Origin: Turritopsis dohrnii
Taxonomy: Eukaryota; Cnidaria; Hydrozoa; Anthoathecata; Oceaniidae
Length of the DNA stretch: 64,000 bases
Assembly: GCA_027922465.2 (NCBI GenBank)
Contig: BQMF02000029.1
Location: forward strand, 496,001 to 560,000
Direction of reading: 5' to 3'
The notes beneath the pieces were generated by a model. It worked only from the letters and a program-made list of their open reading frames with translations, searched no databases and was not told the DNA's origin. Every line of letters starts with the position of its first letter. The stretch's first letter is position 1. A program made the translations under genes and the position numbers. Below, piece by piece: positions 16,695-29,769 of the stretch.

Positions 16695-19600
16695 ATGGAT
16701 GATCATAAACAGGATGACTTCTACGATACTCGTTCCCTGTTAACAAATGCTGAAAGAGAATGTATCAGTGACATCGATGGCGAAGATGACCTTGTAGAAA
16801 GGTTGAATGATCAGAGGGAAGCAGCACTTGAGAGACTTTGGCTAACTTTTCAAGTAGCTGCTTCATCACTTGCACAACTATATAAAGGTGACTATATGAC
16901 AAAGCTGTTATTGTTATTTTCTTTCTTTCATTTAATGAACTGTAAAAAATATATTTATTATAATTCCCACATTATAATCTATAATATTTGAAACTATGCT
17001 ATGATGATGTGATGGCTATTTATGATATATGCTTGTCCCATTCTCAAAATTATTCAATATGAAACCAGAAAATATATTGATCACAATTTATGCAAGTGAA
17101 ACTGCTTCAGTCGTTGATTAAAAACACCAAAAACTTCACAAATGAAAATAGGTTGGTCTGACCATGAAAACTTGTGATAATGTGCAAATAAATAAATGTG
17201 ATTTCTGAAAGTCTTTAAGCACTTGGCTGGTAGTGGAGGAGCAAAATCTTAGTAAAGAAAGCCATATATTTCATATGATTTTATTGAGGGATAAAGTAGA
17301 ATAGTTTGATCATGTGGAAATGCTTGCTACCTTACTGCTGTTAAGTTTTTTCATGATATGTAATACCAAACCTTTTGTGGGTAATAAAGCAAAATTAAGT
17401 GGATTTTAATTTGACAGTTGGTCATTCTAGATTTCAAATATCATAAAGTAGAATAAGATTGATAATGAATACTGGTATTGCAATCATCATTTGCTGATCT
17501 TCTTTTCACTCTTAACACTCATCTCGACCAAATCTTAAATACGATTATTTCAAAAATGTTTTTTTGTTTTATTTGACTTGCTAAGGTAGATTTTCAATTG
17601 AGGCACTTAACCCTATGCTTGTTAATTTTGATGATGTGTTTACAGAATAAATTCTACAAGGATCATTATACAATTCTGTTCTGCATCATCAATACCATCA
17701 TTATATCTGTTTTCTGTCTATGTGCCAAATTACGGACAGCCTTCGTTATTACGAGTTCACCACATATCACTGAATAAAATGTTTTATGAAACAGAGCAAT
17801 AGAGAGCAATTACAACCCTTTTAATTCACGACAGCATGCAGCAAATGTCGATGTAATTGCCGTCGTAATTTGAGAAAAGCCCACTTCACGTCGGCAAAAA
17901 ATGCCTTCGCTTCAAATTTTGATATTTTCAGAATTAACCACCCATTAAACAAATAAAACAAAGGAAGAAAACATGTGTTCCATCATGATTTTTGAGAAAA
18001 TGTCACAAGGATTATTGGAAAGCGAGCGGGAGTGCACCGATTGCTCTTTGTTCTAAATATGTATAGGAAAACGAGGGGAAATGCATATTTAATAAAAACA
18101 ATTTTGCCGATGTGAAAACATATTTGGCGATGTGTCCAACAAAATGATCATATCACGATGGAAAAATTCTAATTAAAAGGGCTGAATTAGCAGTAACACT
18201 TGAAGAATAATGGACCGTGAAGAATCATAATGGCCTATATTTCAATAATCAGTAAGAAGTGTCTTCCCCCACTGTGATTGACATACAAAAACTTTATTTA
18301 TTCGACTTATTTTATGATATTAACTTTCTAAAAGCATGATCTAAAATCATTTTCATTCCTCAACTCGTTTTTAAACATAAATTTTCGACCTGTCAAAGCC
18401 TTTTGTTCCGGCGTAGGATGACCGATATTTCATGACAGAGGTGGTCATTATTTTTTATCTGTAAATATGGCTACCATTGTACACACAGAGCTCATGAAAA
18501 TATATGCATGATTCTCAAGAGAGCAGTCTATTTTAAAAGAAATCTTTAAAGTTTAGAAAAATAAATTCTAAATGTCATATTGGTAATTTTCTAGCGTTCA
18601 AATAAATTTAGTTGTCTCTGAAGTTTGTTTTATTACAGTTTGGTTGACAGTACAGGATGTGCCATGTTTTTAATTTACAGTTGAAATTATGTTTTGATGG
18701 ATGTCCGTAATTAGGAACATAGACGTATATCATTTCTGGCTGTCTTGGGAATGTTCAAGTATCAATCAAATTTTATGAAATGTAGATGGTTAAATGGTTG
18801 AAAAATGTTTAATGTTTATGTTCTATGTTTACACCAAAACTTTAAAAACTTTAAAGGAACTAAATTTCTTGGAGTTTGCGGTTTTGGGGGCTTCTGCGAG
18901 TCTTTTGATTTTTCAGTCATCCGCAAAATTTTTTGGGCATGAGAAAAGTCTTGTAAATAAATGAATTATGTAATTGTCTCAAACAGTAAAAAAGCAACAG
19001 AACACTCAAATATTTGGCGACAGATAAATAAAGTTCATACTCTCTGATGTCATTTGACCTAGCCAAATATTTTCTTGTTTTCGTACATAGTCTGATTGTT
19101 CTGACCAGACGGCTATAGTAGTAGAGAAATGTCTCGTTGAACGAAAGTATTTTAGTGCAATAGCCCAGTGGTTTGCTTATGAATGGATTAAGGAAAACCT
19201 TAAAAAGTTAAGAATTATTCTAGTCATCTGCAAAATTAAATTCTTGTGAAACTTTCTGATAAGCCAAATGCGAAATTTAATTCCTGCGAAACACGAAAAA
19301 TTGCCTTCTTGTCCGGGAAATTTCGTTCCTTTAAAGTATACAAAACTGTTAATAAATACCTTTTTTGTTTATAAGTTGCTTTTTCTTTTTCTTTTTTTTT
19401 TTCTCTTTTTTTAAAAAAAGTCTTAAATGGTCAACTTTGTTGTGTAGAGGAGATGTGCGCATTCTTTGGAAATTGGCTAGTGAGGAATTTTTAAGCTCTC
19501 AAACCAAAATTGGTTGGTTTGATGACCATGCATTATGGGACTAGTTTTAATGAAAAGTATTCAGTATAAAATTGTTTTTCGAATGATATAGTGTGCCAAT

Positions 19601-20459
19601 AACAATATTAAAAAATTATTGTTAAATTTTAATTTTCCGCTTCTATGTGAATGTGAACAAGCACTACACTTGTGTTCTCATTGAGGCAACACTAATAATA
19701 TTTGATACAAATGCTATGTGGATTACTGTCAGTAGTAATTTACAATCCAATAAATGATTGAAATGTTAACTATTCTGTAGAGAGGCCGACATGCCATTGT
19801 TGTGAAAGATGTTTATACAGACCAAATAATCATGATCGCTGGCAACCATTTCAAGCAGCAGCAAATAAAGTCACCATATTATATAGAGGTGAGTCTGTCC
19901 ATCTTCCATATTTTGAGTGACTGTGATTTGCATTCATTGTAAAGAACTGTGGATAGCTTTTATATCCCAAACAGCAAAAAGTAAAAAATGTTTGTTTGGT
20001 AAAATTACTCTATGTTTGTAGTTCCTTGCCATATGGAAAAAACCTTATTTCGGCTTTGACAAGTTAATCTGCATTGATTCTCTTGTAGATGGTAGTGAGG
20101 CGTTGCGAGCTGGTATGGAATTAGGCTACAATGCTGGTTTCCAGAAAAGAAATAGAGACATTATAAACTGGGTAAAAAAGAAACGAAGAACGATCAAGAG
20201 GGAAGATATATTGTTTAATCTGTCTGGTCGATCACCACCTCGCCGCAAATTAAATGACAGTCGTACCAATTCGATTTCCTTATCCCCCAAACCCATGTCG
20301 CCTGGCAGCGATCTACTGACTTTTTCAGACTCACGGGAGTTCGATTTTAATGCATTTGTTGATGGTAGAAATCCATTTATGGGAAACAATGATGGCAGAA
20401 AGCGACATAACGATATGAACATGTCTGATTCACCTCATAAAAGAGGTAGATTCACATGA
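16695..20459 (+). CDS. HAPSTR1: HAPSTR1 (C16orf72-type) stress-response protein
   Basis: Three exons, 16695-16887, 19781-19888 and 20089-20459, join in phase to 223 residues. Diagnostic blocks are a repeated FQxAAxxxxxLY motif (exon 1 FQVAASSLAQLY, exon 2 FQAAANKVTILY), the central LGYNAGFQKRNRDIINWVKKK followed by RRTIKRED, and the C-terminal SDSPHKRGRF, all as in human C16orf72. HAPSTR1 is reported as a nuclear partner of the ubiquitin ligase HUWE1 that tunes stress signalling. The family is short and made mainly of conserved helical segments plus a disordered Ser/Pro-rich tail, seen here at about residues 140-200. Intron 1 is 2.9 kb and carries two inverted-repeat elements. AATAAA at 21018 is a likely polyadenylation signal. 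Confidence 0.93.
17716..18724. mobile_element. Inverted-repeat element in HAPSTR1 intron 1
   Basis: GTCTATGTGCCAAATTACGG at 17716 is matched in inverse by CCGTAATTAGGAACATAGAC ending at 18724; each arm is about 26 bp with few mismatches. The enclosed ~1 kb has no transposase frame. Exact ends and target duplication are not resolved. Confidence 0.5.
18848..19337. mobile_element. MITE in HAPSTR1 intron 1
   Basis: Left end ACTTTAAAGGAACTAAATTTC is mirrored by GAAATTTCGTTCCTTTAAAGT at the right end, about 21 bp with one mismatch. The interior has no coding capacity. The same style of terminus (a TTTAAAGGAA-type core next to AAATTT) is seen at 21541 and 49568, which may be distant relatives. Confidence 0.6.
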
Positions 20460-22007
20460 TTTTCTATTGTGTATCAACTCCTCTTCAGGCACTGATGACT
20501 ATGCCTGACCCCTCTCCCCTCCTCCTTGTTGTGGCATTGTCTAGTCAGTAATAAGAACTCCCCGATGGAGTACTTCGCTCTCAAAATATATTTTTATGTG
20601 CAGTTTTCACTTGAACCTTTTATGTGCATGAGCTGCTGTGTCGTCAGTACTCAGTACTAGGAAGTAGAAGTTGGTAAAATGGATCATTCTTTCTACAGAT
20701 GTAACTTTATAAACTTTGATTGAGAAATTGCATTATTATTTAAAAGAGAATGTTCGATAAGATGGATGTAGGTCCGTTGTACTAGTACACCTGTCGTTCA
20801 CTCATTGATCAGATTCTCCCGACTTACCAGTTTCCGATCTTGTGTTTGCCCCCTCTCTGCTGATTTGTTATCATATCAACACAAAGCAGCAGGATGCTAG
20901 ACATCCATCCATCCATCTGGTCGTCGACTCTTGTTTTGTTTTTTCTTCATGTCATTTTTAAATGAATTGAAACAGAATTTAGTATATGGATCTCTGCAAG
21001 GAGATTCACTCTTGTTGAATAAATTTTCATGATGACTTTTAGAATTTAGTCAAACTTTTCCTGTGTGCTGTTGCAATCAGAAAAGGTTTGAATTCTGTAT
21101 ATAGTGAGGTTTACTTGGCACCAGTTCCTAGTCTCGTTTACCAGTCACCAGTTTCTAGCCTCGATTCTAACCAGTCGTGTTTTTCTTTGAAATCTTCGCT
21201 TTGAAACCATTTTGTTTTAAAGGTTAAATACTGAGTGAAAAGTATGAGATCGAGACGTGGCCAGGAAGAAAAACTGCTGATGTAAACAGCCTGTAGTGTC
21301 TACTGTGTTTTCCACCGCAGCCTTGCAGGGTTGCATGAAAAGCTACGTCGTTTTTTACACTGCCGTGGTATATTTTCATAGGTAATGTTTTGTATTCTGT
21401 TATAATCTATGAAGATGTGATTTGAATGTGGCCTTTCTTATAATCCCCTCTGACTTAAGATTGATTGATTGATTTAATGCTTGTTTTATGCCATTATTGA
21501 GCGTAGGTATTATTTCAAAACAGGGAAATATATTAGTAAAACCTCAAGGAAACCATTCATCCCCCTAGTGTACTATTTGACTAAACATATACCTAAAATC
21601 AACGATTTCTTTTCGCGGACAGCCAATTTTAAAAAATTTTCTCCCCGCGAAAATTTCTTCCCTTGAGGTAGCTGATTCCAAAAAAAGAGATCAATATAGA
21701 TATGTAATTCAACAACACCAAATTCACAAGTCAGAATTATTGATGCAACAAAAAAAAAAATAAGAATCTGAAGTGGCCAAAAACTTAAACAGACCAGCTT
21801 CGCAAAAACTACTTTGCGATAGAACAACGATTCCTAATAAAAAAAATCAACACCTTAAAGAGGTATTGGCCGGCTTAAGATAAAAGAATTTGACTTACTC
21901 TTGGTTATTCAAATCTGCCATGTGTGATTTGAGGAATAAAAAATTAGAATGTCCGAGACAACTTGTTAACATCATGGCGAAGAGGATAGATATTCATTGC
22001 TGTCAGA
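20460..22007. other. HAPSTR1 3' region and intergenic DNA
   Basis: Contains the HAPSTR1 3' UTR, with AATAAA at 21018. Around 21541-21669 is a short inverted-repeat element (ACCTCAAGGAAA on the left, TTCCCTTGAGGT on the right) with an AT-rich interior that includes a CCCCGCGAAAATTTC motif. No gene is supported. Confidence 0.5.
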
Positions 22008-22706
22008 ATGCAATATTTCCGCCGTTTCACAGATAAGGCGGAAGTACAGTTTCTTTCACAGTTCTGGACGATTTTGTCATATCGTATGCGGCAAGTGTTC
22101 TGTAAAGAGAAAAATATAGCAGACAATAACGAAAGACCTAGCGAAGAAACAAGCACGAGCGATAGACAACAAACATTTCAACCAAACGAAGAATTCCGTA
22201 GATATATTTGCGATGCTATTTCGGAAGTGATGGATGAAAAGCTGGAATCTTTCTCTGCTACTCATCAATTAAAACCTTCGATCAGTACAGACGCACAGAA
22301 GTTGGATCGTGTAGAGATCAAGAAGAAAGGCAACAAACATCAATTCGAATTTTGCAGAAATGTTCTTGATAACATCGATAAGGCCATTGAGCTGATGGAC
22401 GTGGATATCAATTCAGCAAAAGAGTCTCTGAACGAAGGTAAGAAGCTTATCGTTAAGCGTCTCAAACTAGTAAGACTCACTGATCGAGAATCTTGGGTTG
22501 CTGTGAACGAGTATTTAAGCGATGAGCGAATTGCTGAACGCAGTGACGCAATTTATTTTGCTATCTCAGCTGGGGGTTTTGTGGAGTGTTGTAATCTCAC
22601 AAATGCAGTTGCCTGTTTTGCTACTGTTGATGTCAACCTTCACAATTTTCAAAGCCTTGATTTTTCTAATGAAGTAAAAGTTTCTTATGAAAATGTTTAC
22701 ACGTGA
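22008..22706 (+). CDS. Transposon-associated gag-like ORF (tentative)
   Basis: 232-residue frame from an ATG. The centre reads KKKGNKHQFEFCRNVLDNID, then SAKESLNEGKKLIVKRLKL and VRLTDRESW-VAVNEYLSDE. From memory, this block (GNKxQ-F, KxxLxEGKKLxxKRxKLI-xxADRE-W-VxEYLSDE) occurs in many copies in cnidarian genomes, in proteins encoded by repeats. The expected acidic or basic tail after YLSDE is replaced by unrelated residues (RIAERSDAIYFAISAGG), suggesting a frameshift or decay there. No integrase, reverse transcriptase or zinc knuckle is visible next to it. Probably a degenerate repeat-encoded ORF rather than a host gene; the function is unknown. Confidence 0.4.
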   Translation: MQYFRRFTDKAEVQFLSQFWTILSYRMRQVFCKEKNIADNNERPSEETSTSDRQQTFQPNEEFRRYICDAISEVMDEKLESFSATHQLKPSISTDAQKLDRVEIKKKGNKHQFEFCRNVLDNIDKAIELMDVDINSAKESLNEGKKLIVKRLKLVRLTDRESWVAVNEYLSDERIAERSDAIYFAISAGGFVECCNLTNAVACFATVDVNLHNFQSLDFSNEVKVSYENVYT

Positions 22707-23207
22707 AAGTCCTTCCGTATTGCTTTTGTTGGCTTTTCCGAGATTGATCACAGAAAAATTACACGTCATCAGCGAAAGAGTGCTCATTTTGAACATGCTC
22801 TCCTTTCTTTTATTTCCTCGCGCTGAGTTCAGACAACGATACTTGACCTTTGTTTCAAAATTTTCTTTCCACGCTTCTATACGCTGCCATTTTGAATTCA
22901 AGTTAGCGTTATATTGTTTCGCTTGTACCATATGCCATATTCAACACAAGTTGTTTTTGTTGTGAAGCTTTTAATTCGTCATCTTTAGGAGTCAGCAGAG
23001 TTGCAGATCTGATAGCCTGGTGTGCAAGGACTTTTGCAGCTTCATCACTTCGACCATCAGAAATTTGTTCTTTACTTCTTTCAACCTATGTTAATTTATT
23101 TCCTTGAGTTAAAGAGCTCGCTTAGTTAATACCTCCTTTTCCATCTCAATGAATTTATCGTAACATTCTTTAGTTACGAAAGCCACTTTTTCTGTTTAAT
23201 AACATCT

Positions 23208-23444
23208 AATAGACTTTTCCCGAATTTCTGTTTAAACGACGTGTTGTGGCCGAGTTGTCGTGTCTAACCTCGCTTTGAATATTCAAACTGTTTCTAATTA
23301 TCGGAATGGGAATTGAGAATAATAGAGACTAATATTAAGTTATGAAGTCATGAAGTCAGTGGAACAATGAATCGCATGAAAACGAGGTTAGATATGGAAC
23401 TCAGTCACAGTTCAGAGTTTAAACTGAAATTCGGGAAGGTCTAT
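23208..23444. mobile_element. 237-bp MITE
   Basis: AATAGACTTTTCCCGAATTT at the left end is answered in inverse by AAATTCGGGAAGGTCTATT at the right. The arms extend to GTTTAAAC on both sides (about 30 bp, few mismatches). The interior also carries CTAACCTCG / CGAGGTTAG facing inward. Confidence 0.68.
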
Positions 23445-24122
23445 TCTTGCTATATTGGTGTTGAATATCTTGGTTCAGCTCAGCAATAGTGATGCGGAAT
23501 TCTTCAGTATGATTATTCAGTTTTTGCTGAGTTTTTGTTTTTCGATAGCTTTGCTTAATCTTTTGATGTTGGCTTCTCGAAGTAAATGATATGCGGAATT
23601 ACAATCGTATCAGTAAATAAGCAAATAACAAGTATGTTACAAATTAGGGTCTAAAACGCTGGATTATTGTTTTTTTTCGAGTCCTTTTTAATGGTATGTC
23701 ACTCACACAGTTTGGCGTTACTTAAACCCGCGCCTGGACCAGGTCTCCTTAAATTGTCGAAAATTAAAACGTTTGTTCTCTTGTCCTTAAAATGAAATGC
23801 TATTACAAAAAAGTTATTTTTATTTGGTAACTTTTCATTTTTAATTATCAAAAACTAAAATAAATCAATGGCCTTATATACCCAATTAAAAAAAGTAAAT
23901 TGAAACACTCTGTTTTCTGGATGAAAATGAGAGCGATGATTTCGAATATAGATTCACCACAGATCACAAAAAAATCTATCAATTCATTGAAAAACGTTTA
24001 CAGTTTTTAATATATTTATTTTCATAGACTAAATTATACATGTTTGGGAAGCTTGGAAAAATGTGTAAATTTGTTGACAAATCACTGCGATGGAGTGCAT
24101 TTCCATCATGGGAATATACAAA

Positions 24123-25806
24123 CTATTTCAATAAAAATGCTCTTCATCGCAGTGACTATATTCAAATATTCAGATGAAATCTTTCATCAACAAAGCATTT
24201 ATTTCGTGTCACCTCCATGGGTTCGAGGTTGCTCCATTCATTTCCCTCTTGTCTTGATTTTCGTGGAGCGGTTAGTTTTACGCAGAAGTTTTTCCATTTA
24301 AGTCCAAACCTGATTTTTTTGTCCGATAAGAGAGTGTGTTCCTCTAACAATTTGAAAGCATCAAACTTCTTGGTTAAAGCTTCTTAAAATAGTCTGAAAG
24401 AATGATGCATAGCTTGAACTTATCCTCGCTAACCCAAACAAATTTTACAAGGTTTACACCATGAAGTTTTGATGCTTTAAAACTTTCATCCCTCTTGTGG
24501 CAAAAGTAATGTACTAATGAAATTCATTTCAGTTAAAAACTCGTGTTCTTACACGCTTTTGTTTTTAAGCAACAAACTGAAGTTTATAAGCAAACCAATT
24601 TTTTTCATAAAGTTAAGCAACAACGAGGAAAATAGTTCGAGTTATCGGCAGTCAGGAGTTGAGTTGAAATTGAAAGAAATAACATCTTGTTATTGCCTCA
24701 TTTTAAAGATTTGAATCAACCCACTGTGGAATGGAAACAATAAGTAAATATTACTAAGTAATAAGAAATGTAATTGATGAAACAAAGTAATGTATAGAAA
24801 CGAGGCGAATCTTGATAACGAGGCATTAACACGGTGTTTAAACGTAAATTCGGGAAGAAAGATCTGTTACAGTGAGGATCTGACAAATCCGTTTGAGCTA
24901 TTCAGTCAACTATACTCGGAAAATATCAATTTGATTATCAATTGACTTTAATTTATTTTGTCATTCAGGCCTGTTTGCAGTTCTCGTAGATGGGAGATTG
25001 ATGTGTTTCTTAAATCGTAACAGATTAATATCCGACCAGTTTCGATTCTTTATTGTTGGAACCTCTATTGAAAGTACAGGCAATATTAGACATGATTCAA
25101 TCTTAGAATTTTCATTGCTCTTTTTACCTTCCTGTACACTTAAGCTCTACCATGTATCAGGTTGCTAGGTGACCAATATCCTAAGGTGTTTCAAGATTGT
25201 AAACTCAAAACTTTCTAGCCAATGATGAGTTACTTATATCGGTCATAATTTATCCAGTACTTGACGAAGAGTCATTAAATTTCATTGAAAACAGAAAAAC
25301 CGTTTTTTATAACAGTCAAACGATGAAGCGATATTTTACAGACCAGGATACGGTTATCCCCCGCTAACTCGATATCGCAGGGGGCCCGGGGAAAATGTCG
25401 AGTTAGGAGGGGGATTTTTTTTAATGTAATATTTTTGTCCACCACCACTACCACCCTTATTATTTTGCTTTTATTAGGTTCGGGCAGTACCTAGAAGAAT
25501 TAAGTATTAAGTTTTTTGTCAAGGGACCGACATATTTTGTCGAGATAGGCGGGTGTCGAGTTAGAAATGTCGAGCGGGGGAAATTTCCATTCAAAAACGT
25601 CGAATCTGGCCGGACCAAAATCCAAAATCTTTTCAAAAATCTTGAAAAAATGGTTGACGTCATTTGTGAACAATCCCTATTGTACCTGAATATTTCTTCA
25701 GAATTTCTGGCAGTTGCAGACATTAGAAAAGAAGATCTAGTCAAGTGTTCCCCAGTGGGCAAAGTCATCAAATTCACTGCGATGAAGAGCATTTTTATTG
25801 AAATAG
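24123..25806. repeat. Perfect 33-bp inverted pair, ends of a possible element
   Basis: 24123-24155 is the exact reverse complement of 25774-25806 (core CACTGCGATGAAGAGC). Flanking similarity is weak. A related, diverged motif (GGGCAAAATCGTC, then CACTGCGATGAAGGGC) appears at 32948-32990, and another in inverse around 50460-50510. These are dispersed copies of an uncharacterised repeat; whether the 1.7 kb between the pair is one element is unclear. Confidence 0.5.
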
Positions 25807-28800
25807 AGTGTACGTATCTAAAGAAATGTGCTTTATCTCAGCTGTTTTTCAAAAAATTTGTCTACTGGGTTATTTCAAAAAAAGGGAAGAATAAGATGCA
25901 GAAACAAGAATATCCTGAATTTATGGCAGAAAGGAAACCCAATCTACAGATTTGTCCATTTCAGCGAAAAAGCTTTTATCTGTAGTTGCTGCAGAATCGT
26001 CTTCTTGATGATCACTGAGGTGGAGGACAAACTGAACACCCTTTTTCCATTATAGAAGCAATCAGAGCGAGATCGTTGAGTTTACATGTGAAGCAATCAG
26101 AGCGAGATCGTTAATGTGAAGCAGAGAATATTTGGAAAATTAGCATACAATTAAGCAAAGTTTCTTTTGTTGTCATGACAAATTGATTTGTTGACTCATA
26201 AGGGTAAACCACGGTGGGTGAAAATTTCTAAGGGGTCAAAATTTTCTACCACAAACGCCTTGTCTTCAAAATAATCTTACATCACTATACTGGGATAAGA
26301 ATAAGTCATAGAGATGATTACTAAATCATAAAGTTTTGCATCAGTGAAGTGGATAATACCAGGCCGTTCTTAATAATCATGCCATAATACGATTTTTAAG
26401 TAGAAATAATTGAGCAGGTGTTGTGAAACATTCTTTCGAAATGAAGCCTCTCCAACTCTTGGTAAGAAGCAGTCACGTCAAACAAAGAATTTCCGGTCGA
26501 GCTGTCAGCATCACTGTTAGCTGTCTGATACAATGCTGATGACAAATTAACTTTTTACAATTCCTACTTATTAAGAAACCAACCGCAATTCGCATTAAAT
26601 ACAGCGAAAAAAAAAACTCCGACATTTTATAATTGTTTTATTTTTAGTGTTATTTTTTGCTTTTTAAGTAAAATCGAAAAAGGAAAAAGGAGGTGTTTTG
26701 TGCTCGCAATACTTTGTGACTTTGATGAAAGAAAAGGACCAAATATTCAAAGACAAAATTGAAGTCAAGAGCGATTTTTCTCATACGTAACGAAAAAAAG
26801 ATTATTATCATTTATTGTCTGTAAAAAAACCAAAGCAAACAAATTCCAACATGTCTCCTCCTTTGACGCCTTGATCAGGATGTTAAAAGAATTGGGAAGC
26901 AGGAGGTTTATATTCGAGAGTCTTCCGTATGTCTCACCCTTCATTTCCATGGCAACTTCCTATATATCAACTTTCAATATTTTCATGTGTGAAAAAGAAG
27001 AAGGCAAATAGAGTGCTTTATTTTTTTTTCAAAAATATTTTGGTAATAAAAGCAACTTGGTATGTTTCATGTTTCACGTCTGCAAAACGTTTATCGATGT
27101 GTCGGACAATGATCTGGAAACGAGGTTGTTAAACTGGTGAGTTTATTGCTGCAGCACTACTGACATCGGAAAGTGGTACTTGCCAAGAATTATTAAGTGG
27201 TGATTTCGAAATCACTCTGAACTGTTATGTTTCCTTGTTAAACGCTTATCGAGGTTATCTCTTACGAAGCTATAGCACGTAAGAAGGTTGGGACCGAATC
27301 TTTCTTCAAAACATGCTCCTGCTAGCCAATAGATATTAGATCCCTATGGTCTATATACTTTGGTCAATTTTTTCAGACTGGCCTGTAACAGGGTTTGATA
27401 AGACCAACCGTTTGTAATTTTAAGCTGTAGTCGGAAAGTGAGCATTGTCATTGACACTGAGCATTGTCAAAGATAACAAAAAGTCATACGTAACCTAGTT
27501 CAAACCACCATATAAAATTCTCTACACGAGCACAAAAGACTTATCTTAGGACTGATGGACTAAACTCAAGTAGGTTATGGTCAATGATGACAGCCTCTGT
27601 TTCAGGAATGGTATTCATACTTAACTCCTAATGAGTCGAGAATTATGTGATTCTGGAAGCAGCACTCAGTTTTAAGTGGTAGTGATTCGTCTTTTAGTTT
27701 TGCTTGTGGGTGTAGTGGTGTGCACCTGCAACCACCACAGTCACACAATGTAATAGTGGGATTCGGAAAAATCATGTTTCGTTTACACGAAACTATTTTT
27801 CTATAGATTTGTAGGGAATTATATACAACTTAGTAGAGTTGTTCGTGAATTTTTCCCTACAAAGTCATTAGAAACTTCACATCAACATTTGAAACAAGCG
27901 TGCAAAGTAATGATGGCAATATTTGAAAAGCGTGAAGATCACTGGAAATGATCCATCAACTTCTTCTCTTGATTTTATCACTTTTGAAATCCTTTGTCTT
28001 TTATATCCTGATACAAATCAATTTTATCCTCCTTCAAATATAACCAAATACAATATTACAAAGAAGAAATCATTTAAAACGAGGTTGAAATCCTTCATTG
28101 ATGGAAGAAGAAAGTGAACTTCGTAAAAATAGTTTACATTGGCTATTTGAGGGCGTTTTATACTTTGACCATCGAACAACATTAATTTGCAATTTCGCAA
28201 TTTTTCCAAACCAGTTCGTTCCCACTCCTAAAATATGTAGGATATGTAATTACATTTTGATGGTGAGTCATCTTTCCATGTCAATTAACGAGAATTAATA
28301 GCACCAGTGCTGATAGGACAGCTTCAACCTTCTTTGAAAATTTGAAAATGTCTGACTTTATGTAACCATCACGCCTAGAAATAATCAGGTGTGCAAAAAC
28401 GTTCCCTTGTACAAGGCATTAAAAAAAAAACAACGTAAAGAATTTTGTTCATAACTATCGGAAAGTGATGCCTATTTTAAATCAAATCCACTCTGTTACT
28501 GTAAATATTTCTTATTTAGCATTGCTAAAAGTTTCGAAGATGAGCAAGGCTTTTTTAACTGTAAATATGCGATATTTTAAATATATCATGACTTTTAAAT
28601 GTAACACTTTTGTAAGAATGTTCCCATTACATCAATACGATGAAAACAGCATTTGATCGAAGCAAACCCTGAGCCCTGCCCTCACTAACCCAAACACATT
28701 TCACAAGGTTTACACTTAAAGTCTGATGGTAACGAGTTGTCAGGACGAACATATTCATACATGCATTTAACTGTTTGAATACCACACAATGTAAACGGTG

Positions 28801-29679
28801 CCTAAGACAAACCATAAACCATATGAGATACCAAGCCTTGTTTTGTATTTCTATCGATAAAGTTGTAAATATCACTGCTGTTGTTGTTGTTATTGTTGTT
28901 GTTGTTTTCCAGATTCATTATTTAATAGATTATTTTGTGGCTTCATGACTGTTTACGATAGGTGAAATTCATCTATGTAAACATCACGTGGCTATCAAGC
29001 CACTGGAAGTGAAAGTTTTGTTCAATGTTTGATGCCAAAACCGACACGAAAAATAAGATTCTGACGTCAGAATAGTTTACTAAATATTCTCGGTTCGATT
29101 TTCCTACATAAGTTTGCTTTCACAATGTTTGTACAGTTCATTTTTGATTTCTTTGTCCGGCGTTTTTTTGGTTTTTTTTTTCATCCCTGGCTCAGTAATT
29201 GGTGTAAGCTACACTTACAATCTACAAAAACATTGCAGGACAGTTGGAGGAACCGAAACCTACTGACATACATTGAGACGGAGACATTGGTAAATCGTTT
29301 TCAGTAATTTGTCAGTTTGTTTGAAAGACCGCAAAGTCAGAGACAAGCATGGACTTTCGCAAAGTACACAACTGTACATGATGCATTCCAATATCCTCCT
29401 TCGGCTTTTTTTAGACAGTATAATCTTACCATGACGTTAATGACACATTAGTACCACATGTAAAACAACTTAGTCACCATTCCCCACTACCGAGAATTAA
29501 TGAACTTCCTGTTAGCTTGCAAACAAAGACCTAAGCTCTGCTTATCTTTTTCTCCCTCCATATTTGAGCTTATTTTAATTTTGAACAAGGTTTTATCAAA
29601 TGCTTCCTAAGTATGGGCAACAGTGAGAGAGATCGAATTTATTTTTAGGTTACAGGCAAGGGAAAATACCAGGTGTGGG

Positions 29680-29769
29680 TATAAAAAGAACGATAAACGT
29701 GTGTATCCAAACAAAGTTGAAGAATTTCGTTGAGTGATTGGTTTCATTGAACTTCGCAGTTCGAGAAAG
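29680..29769 (+). promoter_or_regulatory. TATA box and 5' UTR exon of the oxidase-like gene
   Basis: TATAAAAAG at 29680-29688 sits about 30 bp upstream of the likely start of transcription. A noncoding exon would run to 29769, where the strong donor GTGAGTG begins. The matching acceptor is tttttgcag ending at 30285, five bases before the ATG at 30290. This is a sequence-based inference with no transcript data. Confidence 0.55.

Larger units (their letters stand above)
22707..29679. other. 7-kb gene-poor interval rich in small elements
   Basis: No supported host gene. It holds a MITE at 23208-23444 and a related half-end near 24831-24866. A 33-bp sequence occurs in opposite orientations at 24123 and 25774. 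A CCCCCGCTAACTCGA / TCGAGTTAG inverted-repeat patch spans 25345-25600. A 23-bp unit, GAAGCAATCAGAGCGAGATC plus GTT, is repeated at 26055 and 26090. A GTT microsatellite lies near 28879-28911. Short open frames here lack splice context or recognisable protein. Confidence 0.5.

Noticed and set aside
25460..26055. Open frames of about 75-110 codons on both strands
   Set aside because: They overlap the CCCCCGCTAACTCGA inverted-repeat patch and the dispersed 33-bp motif; no coding signature is seen.
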